A stretch of 21,995 nt of DNA from Alphaproteobacteria bacterium (GCA_016763095.1 JAESUK010000173.1:1-21995), one strand, 5' to 3'; shown: positions 1 to 7,676, numbered from the stretch's first letter. The notes: generated by a model from the letters alone, not told the origin. Program-made: numbers and translations.

Positions 1-1
1 A

Positions 2-76
2 GAATTTTGGTCTGTTGCCAGTGATTTATTGTACGCAAGAAACGAATTAAATAGTAAGCTAAGGGCTTCCATATAA
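2..76 (+). CDS. possible 3' end of an upstream gene (partial)
   Basis: The second forward frame is open from the window edge to a TAA at 74-76. It gives 24 residues of plausible helical, charged composition (the last residues read ARNELNSKLRASI). It could be the C-terminal tail of a gene lying to the left of the window. The stretch is too short to identify, and an open run of this length can occur by chance, so this is only a possible partial gene. No terminator-like hairpin with a T-run follows it. Confidence 0.25.
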   Translation, partial: EFWSVASDLLYARNELNSKLRASI

Positions 77-154
77 CCACTTATAATGATTTCCTGTAGA
101 TAACTTTTTAAGGGTACAAGATGGGGTACAGCGTACGTCTCGCATGGTATATAT

Positions 155-168
155 TATGATATATCATA
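155..168. promoter_or_regulatory. perfect 14-bp palindrome, possible operator
   Basis: TATGATATATCATA is identical to its reverse complement. It lies about 220 bases before the HAD-PRTase gene in an AT-rich stretch. It could bind a dimeric regulator, but AT-rich DNA produces such palindromes fairly easily and no regulator is encoded beside it. Confidence 0.25.
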
Positions 169-303
169 CGGTTGTTAAATCTGTTTGGTTTCTACCCCCG
201 CAACCAATAACCCTTCTAGTACATTTTTTACAAAAATATAACACCGTGCTGTGTAGCTTTGGTTGCGCTCTATTAGTGTGAAGGTAGGAGGAGGACGATA
301 AAT

Positions 304-332
304 TTGCAAAATTACCATAATCTATTTATATA
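304..332 (+). promoter_or_regulatory. candidate sigma70-type promoter of the HAD-PRTase gene
   Basis: TTGCAA (304-309) and TATATA (327-332) are separated by 17 bases, each matching four of six consensus positions. Transcription would begin near 339, leaving a leader of about 50 bases before the start codon at 389. Chance matches are common in AT-rich DNA. Confidence 0.35.
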
Positions 333-388
333 GGGCTGTGTTGTTTAATTAGTAATGTTTTTTTAAGCTTTATATTGGTATTAGGTAA

Positions 389-2218
389 ATGAAATCAATT
401 TTTCACTTAACTGCGGTTCCAGAGTTTGTCTTGCTTGATTGGGACAACACTCTTGTGAATAGTGATGAGTACTACAACCGAGTAAACAGGAAAGCTGCGT
501 TTGCTGTATGTAAGAATATGGGCATTAACGGTGAAGACTTTTTTGGATTATCACGTGGTAGCCAATTTAAGGAGCTGTTTTCTTTGAAGTATGGTCCAGC
601 AGCCGTGGAGGCTTTTGATCAAGAATGTGATAGAGTTTTACGTAGCGGCGGGGTTGCACCACCTGAATTGAAACGAGATGTTTTGAGCTTTTTGAAAATG
701 TTGAAGGATCGCCATATTCCTTTTGCTGTGGTTAGTAATACACCACAAGAAATTCTAGAAAAAGATGTTTTGAGGGCTTTGGGTGATAGCTATGATGAAT
801 TGGATTTTCTCGTTGTGGGGACTTCCAAAGGTGTTACTCCTCCCAAGCCTGATGCTGAAATTGTTCTCCAAAGTATGAAGTTGCTTTCTCAAAAAAGTGG
901 GAAGCCTATTCCAGAGCATCACAGGGTTCTTCTTGTAGGTGATAATGAAAATATGGATGGTGTTGCTGCTAAAAAGGCGGGTATTAATCGTGTTATTATT
1001 CCTGAAAACGGTGGAGTTGTACAGGGGTTTCCAACGACACACTCTTTGGAAAGTTTGCGAAAAACTTTTAATAAAGCATCTGACTTGGAGGCTTACTATA
1101 GTCAGTTTATTTGCAGGGCTGGTTGGTCGGGTGAGGGAAGTTCCAACCCAGAAGTTTACACAGGGCGTTATATGGCAGAATCGCCAGAGTTGTCAGATTT
1201 GCCAGATGATTTACACGTCACAAATCCAAAAGATTATGCGCTGTTTAATGATCGTTGGCTTGCTAAGTTTGGGTATGATTTAAGAGGTAAAAATCATAGT
1301 GAAGAAGAGAGGGTTGCGGCTATGGAACGAGTTATATCTAGCCTGCTGACAGATGATTTGATTGAGAAGATCGGTGAGAGTATTGTGGCTAGATTGGGGG
1401 TAGAGAATTCGGTTAAGAAGCCTGTATATTTTCCACGTCAAGGTAACAGAAAAGATGATAGGCTGTATCTTGCCAATTATTTCGTAGAGAAGGCAAAGGA
1501 AAAAGTCGGAACTTATATCGCTCAGAAATATCCTCAGTCTAATATTGATATACTTAGCGATAAAGTTTTGTTTACGGCAACGAAAGCGAATTCTGATGCA
1601 CGGCGAACTACAGCCGATGTTATTAGAAGATTAATTTTTCAAAATATTTATGATGTTAGCGATTTTGACAGTGGAGATTATGTTTTTATTCTAGATGATC
1701 ATGTTCAGTACGGGTCTACTCTCTTAAGTAGAGGTGGTAGTTTTGTTGAAGGGGATGTTAACGTAATTGGTTTTGCTGCTCTTTCTGGGAAACCGTCGTC
1801 TGCGACACTGAAGCCTTCAAAAAAACTCTTGTGTATGTTGGATGATGTTTTGTTTATGAATGCTCAGATACATGATGAAAAGTGTGATTATATTTCGGGG
1901 CGGTTTGAGGACTTTCTTTCTAATATAGGAGTGTGCAGGGAAACGCTTACGCCTAGGGAGGTTATAGCATATACTGCTCTACTTCTTGAGCCCGATAGAA
2001 CGTTGTCTTGTAAGAATGGTAGTTTGGTGTGTACTTCAGATTTCTTCTTACAGCTCCTTGGAGAGGCTGGCTATAAGCAGGTTTATGAACGCAAGGAAGA
2101 TAATGTTGAAAGCATCTTCTTGCAGGTATCACTGCCTCTTACGGGTATCGAAAAGGCTTTGGCTGTAGATTTGCCGAAGGCTATACAGTTGCTGAACCCT
2201 CCTGAAAATAAAATATAG
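389..2218 (+). CDS. HAD-family phosphatase fused to a phosphoribosyltransferase-like domain
   Basis: A 609-residue two-domain protein. Residues about 12-210 form a haloacid dehalogenase (HAD) fold: motif I DWDNTLV with nucleophile D17 and D19, motif II S116 in VVSNTP, motif III K153 in PPKPD, and motif IV GDNENMD (D185, D190). A cap-like helical stretch lies between motifs I and II (about 25-100). Residues about 340-470 resemble a type I phosphoribosyltransferase; the diagnostic part is the PRPP-binding loop at 432-445, hydrophobic strand then DDHVQYGSTL with acidic pair D436/D437. Residues 230-340 and 480-609 are not recognised. Each family is widespread: HAD enzymes hydrolyse phosphate esters, PRTases use or release PRPP. 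The pairing suggests nucleotide or nucleoside-phosphate salvage or repair, but the substrate is unknown. The ribosome binding site is weak (aggt just before ATG). The gene stands alone, flanked by AT-rich DNA on both sides. Confidence 0.8.
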   Translation: MKSIFHLTAVPEFVLLDWDNTLVNSDEYYNRVNRKAAFAVCKNMGINGEDFFGLSRGSQFKELFSLKYGPAAVEAFDQECDRVLRSGGVAPPELKRDVLSFLKMLKDRHIPFAVVSNTPQEILEKDVLRALGDSYDELDFLVVGTSKGVTPPKPDAEIVLQSMKLLSQKSGKPIPEHHRVLLVGDNENMDGVAAKKAGINRVIIPENGGVVQGFPTTHSLESLRKTFNKASDLEAYYSQFICRAGWSGEGSSNPEVYTGRYMAESPELSDLPDDLHVTNPKDYALFNDRWLAKFGYDLRGKNHSEEERVAAMERVISSLLTDDLIEKIGESIVARLGVENSVKKPVYFPRQGNRKDDRLYLANYFVEKAKEKVGTYIAQKYPQSNIDILSDKVLFTATKANSDARRTTADVIRRLIFQNIYDVSDFDSGDYVFILDDHVQYGSTLLSRGGSFVEGDVNVIGFAALSGKPSSATLKPSKKLLCMLDDVLFMNAQIHDEKCDYISGRFEDFLSNIGVCRETLTPREVIAYTALLLEPDRTLSCKNGSLVCTSDFFLQLLGEAGYKQVYERKEDNVESIFLQVSLPLTGIEKALAVDLPKAIQLLNPPENKI

Positions 2219-2631
2219 GCTAGTTCCTTGAGGTGTAAATTTGCAGGTGATTTTTGAGCAAACGCTGCCTAATAGTTTGGTAAATATGGCGTTATAGGTA
2301 CGAATCAACGGCACAAATATTCACACAATATTATGACAATTATAATGTTATTGTATTATATCAATTAGTTAGATATTGTGTATGTGATGGCTTTTTATCT
2401 AATGATTTCTGATATTATGTGATATAAAGTTTAGCATAGATTATTATCTTCTTATCAAGGTTTTACCGACATTCTGACTTTACGAAAGAATCCAGCATAG
2501 AGTCTATTTGGATTTATTTATAAGTAACTGGGCAACCACCTTTTATGTGGGTAAGTAAAACTAGCACACTTATTAAATTAAAGATGACGGAAATATTTTA
2601 TGATTATTCAAATTATTGCAGGAGACACAAG
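2219..2631. other. long AT-rich region and probable leader of the cold-shock gene
   Basis: 413 bases without a recognisable gene. An open frame from 2545 runs into the cold-shock gene, but its first 29 codons are not family-like. A 9-base inverted repeat, ACACAATAT (2323-2331) and ATATTGTGT (2373-2381), encloses a very AT-rich 41-base spacer. Cold-shock genes of the CspA family often carry long structured 5' leaders that sense temperature; this region has the right position and length, but no specific fold can be established by reading. No clear terminator was seen after the HAD-PRTase gene. Confidence 0.4.
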
Positions 2632-2838
2632 ATGCGAACAGGAAGTATTATTTCATTCAAAGAAGATAGAGGCTATGGCTTTATTCGCCCTAAAGATGGA
2701 GATGATAACGTTTACCTGCATATTTCTGCGTTACAAGCCTCTGGTATTGATAAAGTAGAAATTGGACAACGTTTAACTTTTGATCTTCTATCCAAAGATG
2801 GAAAAACTTCAGCTACCAATATAAAGCTTTTAAATTAA
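2632..2838 (+). CDS. cold-shock domain protein, CspA family
   Basis: A 68-residue single cold-shock domain, the usual size. Cold-shock proteins bind single-stranded RNA or DNA and melt secondary structure. The opening MRTGSIISFKEDRGYGFI carries the RNP-1 element (RGYGFI, 13-18), and the RNP-2 element is VYLHIS (27-32). The start at 2632 is chosen because family members begin a few residues before the TG..xxF segment and because AGGAG at 2619-2623 lies 8 bases upstream. The ATG at 2545 would add 29 unsupported residues. A 25-base gap to the small GcrA-like gene suggests they share one transcript. It is preceded by a long AT-rich region that may act as a regulated leader. Confidence 0.93.
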   Translation: MRTGSIISFKEDRGYGFIRPKDGDDNVYLHISALQASGIDKVEIGQRLTFDLLSKDGKTSATNIKLLN

Positions 2839-2863
2839 CCTATATTACCAAGAGGATTCAAGT

Positions 2864-3037
2864 ATGAGTAAAATTTCCATGATAAACTTAGAAAGCGGTA
2901 TGTGTCGCTGGCCCATTGGCAACCCAGAGGATGAGGACTTTCATTTTTGTGGCGATCCAAGCGCGCCTGATTCGCCTTACTGTCAAACACACATGGGAAA
3001 GGCGCAAGCCCCCAGCCGTAAGCCCAAGGCTTCTTAA
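2864..3037 (+). CDS. small protein made of a GcrA-type zinc-binding C-terminal domain
   Basis: A 57-residue frame with a good ribosome binding site (AAGAGG ending at 2855, 8 bases before ATG). Residues 13-46 match the conserved C-terminal segment of the alphaproteobacterial cell-cycle regulator GcrA: MCRWPIGNPEDEDFHFCG, then YCQTH. The likely zinc ligands are C14, C29, C40 and H43 (C-x14-C-x10-C-x2-H). Full GcrA is about 170 residues, with an N-terminal helix-turn-helix that binds methylated DNA and recruits sigma70 RNA polymerase; that part is absent. The protein could compete for the same partner as the GcrA tail, or be an independent small zinc protein. It directly follows the cold-shock gene, which suggests co-expression. 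The family match is seen by eye; the function is inference. Confidence 0.8.
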   Translation: MSKISMINLESGMCRWPIGNPEDEDFHFCGDPSAPDSPYCQTHMGKAQAPSRKPKAS

Positions 3038-3382
3038 GTATTGAAAGGGAGCTCGTCACTAATTTACGAGAATAAAGGAAACTTACTACGACGAGAACCT
3101 GTAAGGTAATGTTTCCACATTTTACGAGTGCCGTTTCAGCAATAAGCGCCTGCCTCACTTTTACGTTCTTCCAAAGATTATGTGAGAGTAAGCTTTCAGA
3201 ACAATTGACTATTAGCAGTGTTTGCCATACAACGTCGGCATAAACTCTTGTGATGCGCGAGATGGTGATCACGTAAAGTCCCATCTAATCTCCAGAACTT
3301 ATCAACATTACTCTGCTCCCTTCGCGTGGTTTGCAGCACAACGCCTGCCCATGTTTTACAATGGTTGGCAAAGGGAAATATT
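3038..3382. other. intergenic region before the RNA helicase gene
   Basis: About 345 bases with no convincing gene. A minus-strand open frame covering 2835-3284 is long but has no family-like features and lies antisense to the GcrA-like gene. A small hairpin can form from CTCGT (3052-3056) and ACGAG (3066-3070), and TTTACGAG recurs at 3063-3070 and 3121-3128. A promoter-like pair at 3205-3233 is listed separately. Cold-induced helicase genes often have long leaders, which could explain the empty space. Confidence 0.4.
3205..3233 (+). promoter_or_regulatory. candidate sigma70-type promoter of the RNA helicase gene
   Basis: TTGACT (3205-3210) and TACAAC (3228-3233) with a 17-base spacer match five and four of six consensus positions. 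Transcription would start near 3240 and give a leader of about 140 bases, in keeping with a cold-regulated helicase mRNA. Confidence 0.4.
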
Positions 3383-4642
3383 ATGACTACAGAAACTTTT
3401 CAAGATCTAGGTATTATAGAGCCACTTACGCGCTCCCTTGACGAAAATAATTATACAACCCCAACCCCAATCCAGCTTAGCGCCATACCGCCACTACTTG
3501 AAAAGCAAGATTTATTGGGTATTGCGCAAACAGGAACGGGTAAAACAGCAGCATTTTCTTTACCCATTTTACAAGATTTATTTACAACAGAATGCACCAT
3601 GGCACCGCGCTCAACGCGTGCATTAATCCTTGCTCCGACGAGAGAACTAGCTATTCAAATTGCAGAAAGTTGCCAAATATATGGTAAGTATCTTTCATTA
3701 AGTTATGCTACCATTTACGGCGGAGTGAATCAAAAGCGACAAGTTAAAATGATGTCTAAAGGCGTTGATATACTTATCGCAACTCCTGGGCGGTTACTTG
3801 ACTTAATGCAACAAGGCCACGTTGATCTTGGGTCAGTCACACATTTTGTTTTGGATGAAGCAGATCGTATGTTGGATATGGGGTTCATCCATGACATCAA
3901 AAAGATTATCGCCAAAATTCCAAGCAAAAGGCAAACACTGCTCTTTTCCGCAACTATGCCCGGTTCGATTAGTAAATTGGCAAATAGCTTATTGGATAAT
4001 CCTAAAACCGTAGAGGTTACACCAGAGGTTATTACTGTCGAAAAGATAGATCAAAGTCTCTATCACGTTGCTAAAATAGATAAGCGCGCATTGCTCGTGA
4101 CAATACTTGAAAACGAAGACATTACGAAAGCGATTATCTTTAGTAGAACTAAGCATGGTGCTAACCGCATTGTAAAAGAGCTTGATCGAGCACGTATTTC
4201 ATCCGCAGCCATTCACGGTAATAAATCGCAATCGGCGCGCCAAAAAGCGCTCACCGCATTTAAAAACAATGAGATCAGAACGCTAGTTGCGACCGACATT
4301 GCTGCACGTGGTATTGATGTAGACAATATTAGCCATGTGATAAACTATGACCTGCCGTCCGAGCCAGAAAGTTATGTACACCGTATTGGTCGTACTGCAC
4401 GAGCGGGCACCCAAGGTATTGCTATTTCATTTTGCGACGAAACAGAAGGCAAGGTTTTGAATGCTATCCAAAAAATCATTAAGTTCGAAATAGCCGTATC
4501 AAAAACCCCTGAACTTAAAAAATTAGCACCTATTGTCACGGAACCCAAAGATCGTAACGCTACAGGCAAACAGAAAAATACGAATGCACCCAAAAATAAT
4601 AAACCCCAAAAAAGCCGTAGGCGTAACACTACCTGTAGATAA
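3383..4642 (+). CDS. rhlE: DEAD-box ATP-dependent RNA helicase, RhlE type
   Basis: A 419-residue helicase with every core motif: Q motif with TPIQ (28-31) and F6 upstream, Walker A AQTGTGKT (48-55), motif Ia PTRELA (85-90), TPGR (134-137), DEAD (158-161), SAT (189-191), ATDIAARGID (303-312) and HRIGRTAR (333-340). It unwinds short RNA duplexes using ATP, in ribosome assembly or RNA turnover. The tail after about 380 is short, basic and asparagine/lysine-rich, as in RhlE-like proteins, and lacks the RNA-binding domain of DbpA or CsdA. The start at 3383 follows aaaggga with proper spacing; a GTG at 3326 would add 19 residues unlike the family. It lies downstream of the cold-shock gene and may belong to the same stress response. 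RhlE is chosen over other DEAD subfamilies on general similarity only. Confidence 0.9.
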   Translation: MTTETFQDLGIIEPLTRSLDENNYTTPTPIQLSAIPPLLEKQDLLGIAQTGTGKTAAFSLPILQDLFTTECTMAPRSTRALILAPTRELAIQIAESCQIYGKYLSLSYATIYGGVNQKRQVKMMSKGVDILIATPGRLLDLMQQGHVDLGSVTHFVLDEADRMLDMGFIHDIKKIIAKIPSKRQTLLFSATMPGSISKLANSLLDNPKTVEVTPEVITVEKIDQSLYHVAKIDKRALLVTILENEDITKAIIFSRTKHGANRIVKELDRARISSAAIHGNKSQSARQKALTAFKNNEIRTLVATDIAARGIDVDNISHVINYDLPSEPESYVHRIGRTARAGTQGIAISFCDETEGKVLNAIQKIIKFEIAVSKTPELKKLAPIVTEPKDRNATGKQKNTNAPKNNKPQKSRRRNTTCR

Positions 4643-4810
4643 CGTTATTGACTCAATATTATTCATGATGCAGTGTCGCTACGTTTTCAGATAATGAACT
4701 CCGACAAAGATAAAAACCCCTTTAGCTTTATGTTTAAGTGAACTTTTATTAGTCCTTAAGCGGAGGCATTCATGATTCCCAATTTATAGTATTTCAAAGG
4801 TAGTTTATAC

Positions 4811-6013
4811 GTGGTCAAAAAAATAAATATAAAAGAATTTATAGGGTTAATGGCATTGCTTATGTCGTTGCCCGCTTTGGCAATTGACGCTATTTTGCCC
4901 GCTTTGTCCTTAATGAAAGTTCATTTCCACGTCGCTTCGGATAATCAAGTTCAATTTGTGATCGGTTTTTTATTTCTGGGGTTAACGGTTGGACAATTAT
5001 TTTTTGGTCCTATAGCAGATAGTTTCGGACGTAAGAATGGAATTTTTGGCGGATTATTTATCTTTATTTTAGGCACTATTCTATGTCTTTTTTCCTTTAA
5101 TTTTCCAATGATGCTCGCTGGGCGTTTCTTGCAGGGCTTCGGGGCTTCGGCAACACGTGTGATATGCGTTGCGATTGCCCGCGATTTATATCATGGGCGC
5201 GATATGGCACGTATTATGTCCTTTATTATGGCTGTATTTATCTTTGTTCCAACAATTGCACCCGTGCTAGGGCAAGCAATTCTTATGATCTCACATTGGA
5301 GATGGATATTTATACTTTATCTAATCGTAGCCGTGGGAACGCTTTTCTGGATGTGGAAACGATTACCAGAGACACTACAATTGACAGATCGTAGACCCTT
5401 TTCTCCTCGTAGTATTTTCACAGACTTTTCGATCGTAATACGTAATAAAATAACATTAGGATATGCAATTGCTGCTGGTTTTATTTTTGCATCCTTCATG
5501 GGGTATCTGATTTCTGCACAGCAAATTTTCCAAAGCTTTTACAATACAGGCGAAATGTTTTCTGTTTATTTTGGTTTGTCTGCTCTCTCAATAGGTGTCG
5601 GGTCATGGGGAAATGGAATGCTTGTAAAGCATTTCGGAATGCATCTTATTTGTATGTGGGCATTAAGTTTTTCAATATTGGTATCGTCGATTTTCTTTGT
5701 GCTTTTTGACTTAACCGACCCAAGTGTTTCTTTCATGCCTTACATGATATACACGGTGATGATTTTTTTCTGTCTGGGGTTTCTATTTGGAAATTTAAAT
5801 ACATTAGCGATTGAGCCTATGGGAAAGCACGCTGGGGTAGCGTCGGCAATTATCGGTTCACTCTCATCTGCAATTGCAGTAGCAGGGGGTACGCTTATCG
5901 GACAACTTTATAATCATACGCTTATTCCACTTGTCTTAGGATTTTTGTGTTTTTCTATTCTAACGCTTCTCTTGCATATATGGCTTGGACGAAATATACG
6001 GGCTGAAAAATAG
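4811..6013 (+). CDS. MFS multidrug exporter, Bcr/CflA family
   Basis: A 400-residue protein with about twelve hydrophobic segments, the standard drug:H+ antiporter layout. The signature is motif A between segments 2 and 3, GPIADSFGRK (66-75). The opening (LMALLMSLPALAIDAILPAL, 13-32) and the segment RVICVAIARDLYHGRDMAR are typical of the Bcr/CflA group, which exports drugs such as bicyclomycin and chloramphenicol. Substrate cannot be predicted. The start is a GTG with AAAGG 10 bases upstream; an in-frame stop at 4787-4789 rules out a longer form. No regulator gene sits beside it. It converges with the small gene on the minus strand, only 29 bases from it. Confidence 0.88.
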   Translation: MVKKINIKEFIGLMALLMSLPALAIDAILPALSLMKVHFHVASDNQVQFVIGFLFLGLTVGQLFFGPIADSFGRKNGIFGGLFIFILGTILCLFSFNFPMMLAGRFLQGFGASATRVICVAIARDLYHGRDMARIMSFIMAVFIFVPTIAPVLGQAILMISHWRWIFILYLIVAVGTLFWMWKRLPETLQLTDRRPFSPRSIFTDFSIVIRNKITLGYAIAAGFIFASFMGYLISAQQIFQSFYNTGEMFSVYFGLSALSIGVGSWGNGMLVKHFGMHLICMWALSFSILVSSIFFVLFDLTDPSVSFMPYMIYTVMIFFCLGFLFGNLNTLAIEPMGKHAGVASAIIGSLSSAIAVAGGTLIGQLYNHTLIPLVLGFLCFSILTLLLHIWLGRNIRAEK

Positions 6014-6042
6014 ATGTAGAAATATGTATCTAAGATTAGGAT

Positions 6043-6246
6043 TTAGCCGTCATCCTCAATGCTTTGAATGGCGCTATTTAGGATTTTTTGAAATTCATGT
6101 AATGCAATTAACAAATCACCGTCTTGCATTTGAGGGTTGAGCGCGATAAAGGCCTTGTCTTTATCAGCCTTCCGACCATCCAGAATATTGAGTTGTTTTT
6201 CATCGCTTAAGAGCGTGAATCGATATGTGTTAAAAACGTGCGTCAC
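6043..6246 (-). CDS. small conserved-looking hypothetical protein (67 aa)
   Basis: A 67-residue soluble, charged protein starting at GTG with a clear ribosome binding site (GAGGG about 8 bases upstream). The sequence alternates short beta-like segments (TYRFTLL, KAFIAL) with an amphipathic C-terminal helix (DLLIALHEFQKILNSAIQSI). There are no cysteines, membrane segments or recognised motifs. It lies downstream of greB on the same strand, but a probable terminator at 6303-6327 separates them, so it likely has its own promoter. An inverted repeat at 6262-6286 sits just upstream. I do not recognise the family. Confidence 0.6.
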   Translation of the reverse strand: MTHVFNTYRFTLLSDEKQLNILDGRKADKDKAFIALNPQMQDGDLLIALHEFQKILNSAIQSIEDDG

Positions 6247-6261
6247 TGCTTATTCCCTCAT

Positions 6262-6286
6262 TGCATAGTAAGCTATTCGCTATGCA
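6262..6286 (-). promoter_or_regulatory. inverted repeat upstream of the 67-aa gene
   Basis: TGCATAG (6262-6268) and CTATGCA (6280-6286) form a perfect 7-bp dyad around an 11-base spacer, starting 15 bases upstream of the GTG start. It may be an operator or a leader hairpin near the ribosome binding site. No binding protein is suggested. Confidence 0.3.
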
Positions 6287-6302
6287 TTTAAAAAAAAGTA
6301 AC

Positions 6303-6327
6303 AAAACCCCAGCTCAGCTAGTGGTTT
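6303..6327 (-). terminator. probable Rho-independent terminator after greB
   Basis: Read on the minus strand, AAACC and CTAGC pair with GCTGG and GGTTT around a TGA loop, with one bulged A and one G-T pair. A T-rich tail follows (TTTTGTTAC and then a run of eight T). It begins about 30 bases after the greB stop codon, where the end of that transcript would be expected. Confidence 0.55.
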
Positions 6328-6357
6328 AACTCAACGCAGTATTTAGATATTAATGCT

Positions 6358-6879
6358 TCACAGACCAAAAGGATAGGAAATTTCAAGAATTTCTATTTCT
6401 TCTATGGCTGTATCGAGGCGTACTTTTACGATATCGCCTTCCTCAGATTTTAATAATGCTTTGCCAACGGGGGATAACCAGTTGATCTTTCCTTTAGAAA
6501 AATCCGCCTCATCATCTCCGACAAGATGAACCGTAACTTCCGTGTCATCTTCTCTGACATAAGTGACCTTGGCACCAAAAAATACACGATCTATATTTTG
6601 TTGTTGCTTAGGGTCTACAACTTTAGTGTTCTCCAACTTCTTTGTTAAGTATCTAGCACGTCGATCAATCTCTCTCAGACGTTTTTTGTTATAAATGTAA
6701 TCACCATTTTCTGAGCGATCACCATTGCCCGCTGCCCAAGATACGACCTCAACAATTTTAGGGCGCTCATCATGGAGTAACCAATGGAGTTCCTTTTCCA
6801 AAACGGCATAGCCATTTGGGGTCATATAATGTGTCCCAGCATATGAAGGAGGGGCTTTAGCAGTAGGGTTTTTGGTCAT
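6358..6879 (-). CDS. greB: transcription elongation factor GreB
   Basis: A 173-residue Gre factor. It enters the secondary channel of backtracked RNA polymerase and stimulates cleavage of the extruded RNA. The N-terminal coiled coil spans about 20-90 and carries at its tip the acidic segment GNGDRSENGDYIY, with D54 and E57 equivalent to the catalytic-aid acids of GreA/GreB. The C-terminal FKBP-like domain follows (about 96-173), with KGKINWLSPVGKALL typical of the family. The segment NKKRLREIDRRARYLTKKLE is characteristic of GreB rather than GreA. It lies 27 bases after the 231-residue gene, so the two are probably one transcript, and a terminator follows. The first 15 residues are poorly conserved and the ribosome binding site is weak. 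Confidence 0.92.
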   Translation of the reverse strand: MTKNPTAKAPPSYAGTHYMTPNGYAVLEKELHWLLHDERPKIVEVVSWAAGNGDRSENGDYIYNKKRLREIDRRARYLTKKLENTKVVDPKQQQNIDRVFFGAKVTYVREDDTEVTVHLVGDDEADFSKGKINWLSPVGKALLKSEEGDIVKVRLDTAIEEIEILEISYPFGL

Positions 6880-6906
6880 AGAATTATGCTTTAAAATTAA
6901 TAATAG

Positions 6907-7602
6907 TTACTCTGAGGCAGTGCTTTTGTCCGGCTCTAAAACACGTACAATAACCTTTGGTGTGTGGTGGTGTTCTGTGTGGAGCGTATCATTATTTGCG
7001 ACGTGATGGAATTGTTCCTCTATCATCGCATTAAGCGTGCTCGCATCATGAACATGCATGAGGAAGTGATCCGGGATGTATGATAAAAGCCCTGATGTCG
7101 TTAAAAAATGATTTTGCACAAGATGTTGAAGATATCGCTCTTCCTTGCTTTGAAACTTTTGAGTGTTGTTATCGTAAAGACGTTTAAGTTCACCTTCTGG
7201 GCTCTCTAAATTTTCAGACAATCGAGATTTAATGGGTGTGACATGGACTTCCAATGTAGCGCGGTAGCCACTTTTGGGGAGATCGAGAAGTCCAAGAACT
7301 GTGACGCTGACATCATGGTGTTCAGAAAAATAAGGTGTGACCTTTTCGAGGGCATCAGAAAAAGCTTCGTGAACGTTTTTATCAGAATAGCCCTCAACAA
7401 CAACTCTATGCGCGCTTTTCTTGAGAAAGGCGAGTTGGTCGCTTTTAATCTCATCCCGTTTTTTCTTAAGCTCGTTCAGGAAGTCAAGCAACTCACTACT
7501 ACGCTTAGAGATGAAACGTTTTAAAAGCCCCGCATTGCCGACATTTGCCTTTACGTGGTTTAGTTCGGCAATGAGAGAATCTATATCTTTGTTATCATGC
7601 AT
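6907..7602 (-). CDS. hypothetical protein with a possible dodecin-like segment (231 aa), upstream of greB
   Basis: A 231-residue soluble protein that I do not recognise. Residues 1-62 look like a coiled coil (many K/E/L, including ELLDFLNELKKKRDEI). Residues 65-123 have strand-helix-strand-strand order (HRVVVEG, then NVHEAFSDALEKV, then VSVTVLGLLDL and YRATLEVHVTP), which resembles the dodecin fold; this is weak structural inference only. The C-terminal third is histidine-rich (HHVANNDTLHTEHHH at 199-213), possibly metal-binding. The start is supported by AAGGA about 9 bases upstream. It is the first gene of a probable two-gene unit with greB, so a role in transcription or stress could be considered but is not shown. 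Confidence 0.6.
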   Translation of the reverse strand: MHDNKDIDSLIAELNHVKANVGNAGLLKRFISKRSSELLDFLNELKKKRDEIKSDQLAFLKKSAHRVVVEGYSDKNVHEAFSDALEKVTPYFSEHHDVSVTVLGLLDLPKSGYRATLEVHVTPIKSRLSENLESPEGELKRLYDNNTQKFQSKEERYLQHLVQNHFLTTSGLLSYIPDHFLMHVHDASTLNAMIEEQFHHVANNDTLHTEHHHTPKVIVRVLEPDKSTASE

Positions 7603-7676
7603 AGCGTTATATCCTTACGTTAGCCCATCAATAATGTGATGAGTGGTGGATGATATATAGGCTGAGACCATCGCTA

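Larger units (their letters stand above)
77..388. other. AT-rich intergenic region before the HAD-PRTase gene
   Basis: About 310 bases without a convincing gene on either strand and visibly richer in A and T than the flanking genes. It contains a perfect 14-base palindrome (155-168) and a promoter-like pair at 304-332, listed separately. A purine-rich block (taggaggagga, about 285-295) looks like a ribosome binding site, but no credible reading frame starts just after it. No tRNA-like cloverleaf was recognised. Confidence 0.5.

Noticed and set aside
1..388. possible tRNA or small RNA in the left flank
   Set aside because: No cloverleaf pattern or conserved T-loop could be found by eye.
2545..2631. 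29-residue N-terminal extension of the cold-shock protein
   Set aside because: Family members start at the chosen ATG, and AGGAG sits just before it.
2835..3284. 149-codon open frame on the minus strand
   Set aside because: It lies antisense to the GcrA-like gene, has no family-like motif, an atypical composition and no ribosome binding site at its start.
3326..3382. 19-residue extension of the RNA helicase from a GTG
   Set aside because: The added residues are unlike the family and the ATG at 3383 has the better ribosome binding site.
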